From the NCBI GenBank assembly GCA_017547265.1, contig JAFYQC010000298.1:1-11182 (forward strand): 11,182 nucleotides of DNA, written 5' to 3'. The DNA comes from Kiritimatiellia bacterium. Its GTDB lineage: Bacteria; Verrucomicrobiota; Kiritimatiellia; RFP12; UBA1067. The position numbers were made by a program, and so were the translations under genes. The notes beneath the pieces are model-generated. The model saw nothing but the letters and a program-made list of their open reading frames with translations. It was not told the DNA's origin and searched no databases. Of the stretch, positions 6,496 through 11,182 are shown piece after piece (position 1 is the first letter of the stretch; every line of letters starts with the position of its first letter).

Positions 6496-7983
6496 CTACA
6501 TCGTGGGGTCGGGGGGAAACTCGCTCTGTTCTGGCGGCGGCTCGGAAGTTGTGTAGTTTTCGGTGCCAGTGTGCTCTATCTCGCGGTCGCCAAAACGCGT
6601 GAACTCGCGGTAGAAGTTGACCTTCACCTCGCCGGTCTCGCCGTTGCGGTTCTTAGCAACATCAATTATCGCAAGTTGCTCGTCGTTAACTTTCTCCGCC
6701 GCCGGCGTGCGCGACGGGCGGCGCAGGAGAAACACGACGTCGGCGTCCTGTTCGATCGCGCCGGAGTCACGGAGATCGGAAAGCTTGGGCTTCTCCTCTT
6801 TGTCGCCACGCTGCTCGTTCGCACGGGAAAGCTGGGAGAGGACGACAACAGGTATCTTTAGCTCCTTCGCCATAGCCTTTATCTGCTGGGAGATCATCGA
6901 GACTTCTATCTGGCGGCTTCCCATGCGCGCGGCCTCGCGGCATGTGCAGAGCTGCAGGTAGTCTATGACGATGAGCTCTATGCCGTGCTGCTTTTTTGCA
7001 CGCCTTGCGCGGGCGCGGAGATCCATGACGTCGAGAGCGGCAGTGTCGTCAACGTAAATCGGAGCGCCCTTCAGCTCCTCGGCGGCAATCGAGAGATTCG
7101 AGATAAGCATCTGCTTCTCGCTCTTCGCGCAGAGGCCGCGGTTGAGGCGCCACATGTTCACGTGCGCACGGCCTGCAATCATTCGCCTCGTGAGCGCCTC
7201 AATCGGCATTTCTAGCGAGAAAATCATCACGGGGTGGCGCTTCCCGTCGTCGGACCTAATCGGAACATTGTTCATGTCCATTCCAAGGGCGCAGCTCTCT
7301 GCTATGTTCATCGCGAGCGACGTCTTGCCGACCGAAGGACGTGCGGCAATGACGATCATTTCGGAGTTCTTAAGCCCCTGAAGCTTCTCGTCGAGGTGCG
7401 TCAAGCCCGTCGAAAGGCCGTCGAGTGTCTTTCCGTTCGAATCGAACATCGCGTCGATATGGTGATAGCTCTCGTCGACGGCAGACGCCCATGGCATTGT
7501 CGAATCGCGCCTGAGTCCGATTTCGATAAACGACTTCTCGGCGTCGCCGAGAACGGCCTGCGCATCGGGATATTCTCCCTCGTCGTAGCACTTCTCGATC
7601 GTCGCCGTCGCGCGGTCGATCATCGTGCGCCTCAGCTGCTTGGCGATGATTATTCCGATGTAGTATTCGGCGTGGGCGGTCGTAGGCGTCTGGTCGATAA
7701 GCGACTGGATGTATGCGGCACCGCCAACGGCCTCAAGGTGCCCAGAACTTGAAAGTTCCTCCGTAAGCGTCAACGCGTCGAGCGGCCTCGATGCGCGAGC
7801 CATTGCCATCATCTCCTTGTATATCGCCCTGTTGCGCGGATCAAAGAAAGTCTCTGGGATTACGCCCGCCGACTGGCAGACGTCCATAACGCGCTCGTCG
7901 CGCCCCGTCGTATCAAGCAGTATCGATCCGAGCACTGCACGCTCGGCGTCGACGTTGTTCGGCGGCGTCTTCATGTCATTCAT
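6496..7983 (-). CDS. dnaB: Replicative DNA helicase DnaB
   Basis: DnaB is the hexameric 5'-3' helicase that unwinds DNA at the replication fork. The 495-residue protein has the usual two-domain layout. The N-terminal domain (about 8 to 110) starts NVDAERAVLGSILLD. After a linker comes the RecA-like domain with Walker A ARPSVGKTS at about 214, IFSLEMP (motif H1a region), Walker B LIVIDYLQL at about 337, and SDLRDSGAIEQDADVV at about 402 carrying the arginine finger and DNA-loop region. The C-terminus is a short Pro/Glu-rich acidic tail. A longer reading from ATG 8010 is possible, but the TATAAT box lies inside that extension, and NDMKTPPNNVDAERAVLG aligns with normal DnaB starts, so ATG 7983 is preferred. 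No inteins or insertions are seen. It lies downstream of rarA in the same direction but with its own promoter. Confidence 0.96.
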   Translation of the reverse strand: MNDMKTPPNNVDAERAVLGSILLDTTGRDERVMDVCQSAGVIPETFFDPRNRAIYKEMMAMARASRPLDALTLTEELSSSGHLEAVGGAAYIQSLIDQTPTTAHAEYYIGIIIAKQLRRTMIDRATATIEKCYDEGEYPDAQAVLGDAEKSFIEIGLRRDSTMPWASAVDESYHHIDAMFDSNGKTLDGLSTGLTHLDEKLQGLKNSEMIVIAARPSVGKTSLAMNIAESCALGMDMNNVPIRSDDGKRHPVMIFSLEMPIEALTRRMIAGRAHVNMWRLNRGLCAKSEKQMLISNLSIAAEELKGAPIYVDDTAALDVMDLRARARRAKKQHGIELIVIDYLQLCTCREAARMGSRQIEVSMISQQIKAMAKELKIPVVVLSQLSRANEQRGDKEEKPKLSDLRDSGAIEQDADVVFLLRRPSRTPAAEKVNDEQLAIIDVAKNRNGETGEVKVNFYREFTRFGDREIEHTGTENYTTSEPPPEQSEFPPDPTM

Positions 7984-7990
7984 GGGGGCA

Positions 7991-8001
7991 ATTATAGCAA
8001 A
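7991..8001 (-). promoter_or_regulatory. dnaB promoter, extended -10 box at the start codon
   Basis: TTTGCTATAAT on the minus strand, with TG at the extended -10 position, ends seven bases before the ATG at 7983. The intervening TGCCCCC carries no Shine-Dalgarno sequence, so the message should be leaderless. It also decides the dnaB start against the upstream ATG at 8010. Confidence 0.65.
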
Positions 8002-8025
8002 TAGGCGCATTGCCGAATCGGCGCC

Positions 8026-8059
8026 GATGTCTACAGGTATCTAATAGATGTCAACAGGT
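8026..8059. repeat. Two 13-bp direct repeats 21 bp apart upstream of dnaB
   Basis: GATGTCTACAGGT (8026-8038) and GATGTCAACAGGT (8047-8059) agree at 12 of 13 positions and are offset by exactly 21 bp, two helical turns. Each contains a TGT-NN-ACA dyad on the minus strand. Between them ATCTAATAGAT (8039-8049) is an 11-bp palindrome. They lie 30 to 63 bp upstream of the dnaB -10 box, so an activator or autoregulatory site is plausible. No known operator is recognised. Confidence 0.5.
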
Positions 8060-8077
8060 TGCCAACACGGGCAATAT

Positions 8078-9349
8078 TCAGCGCGGCAATGCGGACATGC
8101 GCTTGGAGATGGTCGCCTCGTACCCCTCTTCGGCGGGACGATAGTATTTCTTCGGTATCGTCAGGTACGCCTGCTTGACGTAGTGGTTTGCAAAGTTGTG
8201 CGGATACTTGTATTCCGTAACCTCGGCGCTTCCGACCGCTTTGACGTGCTTGTTCTTGAGATGTTCAGGAACCGGCTGCACCGCGCCCGCCTCGATATCG
8301 GCCATCGCCTCGGAAATCGCCATGCAACTCGCGTTCGACTTGGGCGCCGTCGCAAGATATGTCGTTGCTTGCGAGAGATTTATCGCGCACTCTGGCATGC
8401 CAACGAACTCGCACGCCTGCATCGCCGCAACCGCGACCGACAATCCGCGCGGATCCGCATTGCCGATGTCCTCGCTTGCGGAGATCACAAGCCGCCTCGC
8501 GATGAAGCGCGGATCCTCGCCTGCAGTCAGCATCTTACCAAGCCAGTAGACGGCGGCATCCGGGTCGCTCCCGCGAATCGACTTGATGAACGCGGAAATG
8601 GTGTCGTAATGGCCGTCTTCCTTCTTGTCGTAACGCACCTGGCGCCGCTGGACACATTCCTGGATGACCTCAAGCGTCAGATGCACCGCGCCGTCGTCGC
8701 TCTTCGGCGTCGAGCGCATCGCGATCTCGAGCGCCGTAAGCGCGTGCCTCGCGTCGCCGTCGCAGATCTCCGCAAGAAAGTCGCGAGCATCATCGTCGAG
8801 AACAGAATGAGTCGCGCCATACCCCCTCTCCTTGTCAGCAAGCGCCCTTTCAAGAAGTCGGGCGATTGCCACAGGCTTAAGCGCATGAAGCTCGAACACG
8901 AGCGAGCGCGAGGTAAGAGGCGTGTTGATGAAGAAATTCGGATTGTGCGTCGTAGCGCCGATCAAGACAACAGTTCCGTCCTCGACATAAGGCAGGAGAA
9001 CATCCTGCTGCGACTTATTGAATCGGTGTATTTCGTCGATGAAGAGTATCGTTCCTCTCCCGCCGAGTTCGTCACGCGCCCTTTCGCATATCTTGCGGAT
9101 GTCGGCGACGCCGGAAAGGACGCCGGAGAGCCGCACGAAATTGCGCTTTGTCGTCTTGGCGACGACTTCGGCAAGCGTCGTCTTGCCGCACCCGGGCGGC
9201 CCATAGAGGATTATGTTGGTGAGACGGTCGGCCTCTATCACGCGGCGAAGGAGCTTGCCCTCGCCAAGTATGTGGTCCTGCCCGACGACTTCCTCAAGCG
9301 TCGCGGGCCGCATGCGCGCGGCAAGAGGCTCGGTCTCGCGCCCTTCCAT
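8078..9349 (-). CDS. rarA: Replication-associated recombination protein A (RarA/MgsA AAA+ ATPase)
   Basis: RarA is a clamp-loader-like AAA+ ATPase that acts at stalled forks and single-stranded DNA ends. The 423-residue sequence is full length. PLAARMRPATLEEVVGQDHIL opens the AAA+ domain. Walker A GPPGCGKTT is near 48, Walker B ILFIDEIHRFNKSQQD near 98, sensor 1 GATTHNPNF near 131 (usually GATTENPSF), and sensor 2 GDARHALTALE near 204. The C-terminal tetramerisation domain has DTISAFIKSIRGSDPDAAVYWL, SEDIGNADPRGL and the closing YKYPHNF ... YYRPAEEGYE. This C-terminal domain separates it from RuvB and DnaX. The start lies 3 nt after the stop of the YdjY-like gene, so translation is probably coupled. 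dnaB follows after 94 bp, which groups two fork-associated proteins. Confidence 0.96.
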   Translation of the reverse strand: MEGRETEPLAARMRPATLEEVVGQDHILGEGKLLRRVIEADRLTNIILYGPPGCGKTTLAEVVAKTTKRNFVRLSGVLSGVADIRKICERARDELGGRGTILFIDEIHRFNKSQQDVLLPYVEDGTVVLIGATTHNPNFFINTPLTSRSLVFELHALKPVAIARLLERALADKERGYGATHSVLDDDARDFLAEICDGDARHALTALEIAMRSTPKSDDGAVHLTLEVIQECVQRRQVRYDKKEDGHYDTISAFIKSIRGSDPDAAVYWLGKMLTAGEDPRFIARRLVISASEDIGNADPRGLSVAVAAMQACEFVGMPECAINLSQATTYLATAPKSNASCMAISEAMADIEAGAVQPVPEHLKNKHVKAVGSAEVTEYKYPHNFANHYVKQAYLTIPKKYYRPAEEGYEATISKRMSALPR

Positions 9350-9352
9350 GCC

Positions 9353-10327
9353 TCATTCGCCGAACACGTACCAGTTCACGACTGTCTTGGGGAACAGCTT
9401 GCAGACGGCATAGACGTCGGCAAGCTTCATCGCCTTTGGCGCATAGATGAAGCATGTGTCGGTCATCTCGTCCTTTGCGACAGACTCGAATGACGGGTTG
9501 GTCGCGACAAGCTTGGGGTCGGTCGCGTTCGGATCGCTCCAGTCTTCCTTTATGACCGTAAGCGACGGCTTGCCGTCCACAAAGCGCACTTCAAATGGCT
9601 GTGAGAGACGCTCCTTGCGGTCGCGCCAGCTTTCGCGCGGGAGGAAGGCGCGATAGAAGAACTGCCCATCCTTGAAGCCATTGACCTTCGTCTCCGGGGA
9701 ATCAAGCTGCATAAGGGCGGCGGCGAGCTTGATTGCGTCGCCAACCGACATCTCAGGCGGGAAGTCTGGCGTCATCTCGTGCTTTCCGCCGTTTGTCTCG
9801 CCAGTCCAAGTAAACTTGAACGTGCGCTTCTCCCCCTTCGGAATCTTGACAGCCGGCTGGAAGCGGCCGTATGTCGCGCTCTGGTCGAGAGCGTCGTCGA
9901 ACTGCATCAGAGACTGCGGCAGGTTGTAGAGCGCGAACACGGCGAGCGGCATGTTCGTCGCGGCGACGGGAGAACCGTCCTTCTCGCGCGTACCGCCCGT
10001 CCAGACGATCGGCTGCTTGCGCTCGTCGCGCATGTCGCGGACAAGTGACCACAAATCCGGTTCCATCTTTATCTTCGTGCCTATTGGCCAGAATTTGCAG
10101 GCCTTCGCAGAAGCCGGCTTGCCGAGGGGCATACCCGCCTTTTCAAACGCGGCGGCGATATCCTTCACGCTGTCTTCAGCGAGGAACATCGACTCGTAGT
10201 CGTGGTCCGAGTCAGGACCGGCGAGAAAGAACTCGATCTGCGCGTCAAGACCGCAGTCGGTCGAGACGGCGGTGAGCGTCACGGAGTTTGTCGCGACGAC
10301 GATGGAGGCAAGAATAGGAAGAATCAT
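9353..10327 (-). CDS. Exported protein of unknown function, probable YdjY-like domain
   Basis: 324 residues. A hydrophobic start (MILPILASIVVATNSVTLTA) suggests a signal peptide, though it lacks a basic n-region. The following segment, with DYESMFLAEDSVKDIAAAFEKAGMP, then GKPA and a later PIGTKIKMEP, resembles the YdjY pattern in which a conserved HE/YE is followed by a helix and a glycine-proline step; this is from memory and unproven. A Lys/Glu-rich middle region and a C-terminal block (TDTCFIYAPKAMKLADVYAVCKLFPK) follow. Three cysteines recur across the mature part. ATG at 10327 overlaps the aminotransferase stop as ATGA and has AAAGG eight bases upstream; the GTG at 10336 lacks a site at usable spacing. 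The tight packing between an aminotransferase and rarA probably reflects a shared operon rather than a shared pathway. Confidence 0.75.
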   Translation of the reverse strand: MILPILASIVVATNSVTLTAVSTDCGLDAQIEFFLAGPDSDHDYESMFLAEDSVKDIAAAFEKAGMPLGKPASAKACKFWPIGTKIKMEPDLWSLVRDMRDERKQPIVWTGGTREKDGSPVAATNMPLAVFALYNLPQSLMQFDDALDQSATYGRFQPAVKIPKGEKRTFKFTWTGETNGGKHEMTPDFPPEMSVGDAIKLAAALMQLDSPETKVNGFKDGQFFYRAFLPRESWRDRKERLSQPFEVRFVDGKPSLTVIKEDWSDPNATDPKLVATNPSFESVAKDEMTDTCFIYAPKAMKLADVYAVCKLFPKTVVNWYVFGE

Positions 10328-11182
10328 TTCAGGCACCTTTCAGTTGCGCGTTTGAAGCCCTCGGCGGAGCGGGCGATGATCTTTTCTTCGACCGCGCAGC
10401 TAAGACGGATGTATCCGGCGCGGCCGAAGCCGGAGCCGGGAACGGCGAGTATCTTTTCCTCGAGAAGCGCGTCGACGAACTTTGCGTCGTCGCCACCAGG
10501 CGCCTTCGGGAAGAAGTAGAATGCGCCGCGAGGCATCGTGAACTCGATCCCTGCGTCGGTAAGCACCTTCGCCATCAAGTCGTGGCGGCGCTTGTAGATG
10601 TCGAGATCGACGGTCGTGTCGCTGATCGCCGCCGCGAGGCGCTGGCCGATGACAGGTGCGTTGACGTAGCCGAGCGTGCGGTTTACGAGCGTGAGCGTCG
10701 TCATCATCGCGCCGTTGTCCGCCGCAGAGAGGGCGGGATTGACGGCGATGTAGCCGATTCGCTCACCAGCCATCGAACGCGTCTTCGAGAAGCTTCCAAG
10801 GACAAGCGCGAACTTCGAGAGCGGCAATATCGCGGGAACTTCCGCGCCGTCGTAGGCGAACGCGCGATAAGGCTCGTCGGAGAGGAGGAAAAGAGGACGC
10901 TCGCCCTTCGCGGCGCGTTCGGCGTTGACGCTCTCTACGACGTCGACGAGCGCCTTGAGCTCGTCTTTCGAATAGATGGTGCCGGTCGGGTTGTTGGGCG
11001 AGTTGACGAGGATCGCGCGCGTCTTAGGCGTCACGGCCGCGGCAATCGCGGGAACGTCAAGCGAGAAGTCTTCGTGCGTAGGAACTGGCTTCAAAACGCC
11101 GCCGAAGTGTCCGCAGTAGTTGCCGTATTCAACGAAATACGGGCTTGGGACAACAACCTCGTCACCTTCGTCGATTGTCGCC
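10324..11182 (-). CDS. Pyridoxal-phosphate aminotransferase, class I/II (AspC-like), C-terminal part
   Basis: The gene enters from the right edge and the reading frame is open to the last base, giving 285 visible residues. The visible part begins ATIDEGDEVVVPSPYFVEYG. It includes the PLP-site motifs LVNSPNNPTGTIY, LSDEPYRAFAYDG (Asp and Tyr contacting the cofactor), and GSFSKTRSMAGERIGY with the Schiff-base lysine. Near the end, GYIRLSCAVEE carries the Arg that binds the substrate carboxylate. This is fold type I and most like aspartate or aromatic aminotransferases. Substrate specificity cannot be read from this, so no symbol is given. An internal TTG near 11094 is not the start, because conserved sequence continues upstream of it. 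Its stop overlaps the next gene's ATG (ATGA), indicating translational coupling. Confidence 0.92.
   Translation of the reverse strand, partial: ATIDEGDEVVVPSPYFVEYGNYCGHFGGVLKPVPTHEDFSLDVPAIAAAVTPKTRAILVNSPNNPTGTIYSKDELKALVDVVESVNAERAAKGERPLFLLSDEPYRAFAYDGAEVPAILPLSKFALVLGSFSKTRSMAGERIGYIAVNPALSAADNGAMMTTLTLVNRTLGYVNAPVIGQRLAAAISDTTVDLDIYKRRHDLMAKVLTDAGIEFTMPRGAFYFFPKAPGGDDAKFVDALLEEKILAVPGSGFGRAGYIRLSCAVEEKIIARSAEGFKRATERCLK
10336..10340 (-). promoter_or_regulatory. Ribosome binding site of the YdjY-like gene
   Basis: AAAGG on the minus strand, inside the end of the aminotransferase gene, lies eight bases before the ATG at 10327. It decides that start against the GTG at 10336 that overlaps the site itself. 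Confidence 0.6.

Noticed and set aside
7984..8010. Upstream ATG giving dnaB nine more residues
   Set aside because: The perfect TATAAT box lies within the extension, there is no ribosome-binding site, and normal DnaB homology begins after the ATG at 7983.
8048..9493. Long 481-codon plus-strand open frame
   Set aside because: It lies almost entirely antisense to the unmistakable rarA and has no recognisable motifs.
10328..10336. GTG start for the YdjY-like gene
   Set aside because: It overlaps the AAAGG ribosome-binding site; the ATG at 10327 has correct spacing and an ATGA overlap with the upstream stop.

Overview
The window reads as ordinary bacterial chromosome with a fairly GC-rich coding bias. 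Every gene I can support is on the minus strand, so the biological order runs from high to low coordinates. The organism is not certain. A clpC preceded by a CxxC zinc-finger gene, G-rich heptad repeats and TATAAT boxes lying almost on the start codons would fit a PVC-group bacterium (Kiritimatiellota or Verrucomicrobiota), but that is a low-confidence inference.

Right part (11182 to 6496): a class I/II aminotransferase enters from the right edge and overlaps by ATGA a secreted-looking protein with a probable YdjY-like domain. After a 3-nt gap comes rarA (mgsA), a recombination AAA+ ATPase. dnaB, the replicative helicase, follows behind its own promoter, with two 13-bp direct repeats exactly 21 bp apart upstream. 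A strong hairpin lies just past the dnaB stop.

Middle (6495 to 6098): about 400 bp without a convincing gene. It holds a dense set of competing and crossing inverted repeats (possible structured RNA), a 12-bp perfect palindrome and three tandem 10-bp repeats.

Left part (6097 to 1): a small one-pass membrane protein of unknown function and a membrane-anchored L,D-transpeptidase; then a two-gene unit of an unusual McsA/McsB-like protein and clpC (GTGA overlap); then plsY behind its own promoter. The 3' end of plsY runs into a heptad-repeat block, and beyond it is the start of an oxaloacetate decarboxylase alpha / pyruvate carboxylase B-type gene cut by the left edge.

Two observations stand out. 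First, the gene before clpC appears to join an McsA-type zinc finger to only the C-terminal half of the McsB arginine kinase, which would make it a kinase-dead adaptor for ClpC. Second, dnaB, plsY and the McsA/McsB-like gene share a TTTGNTATAAT box ending 6 to 9 nt before ATG, implying leaderless or nearly leaderless mRNAs, whereas clpC and the YdjY-like gene inside operons, and oadA, carry recognisable Shine-Dalgarno sequences.
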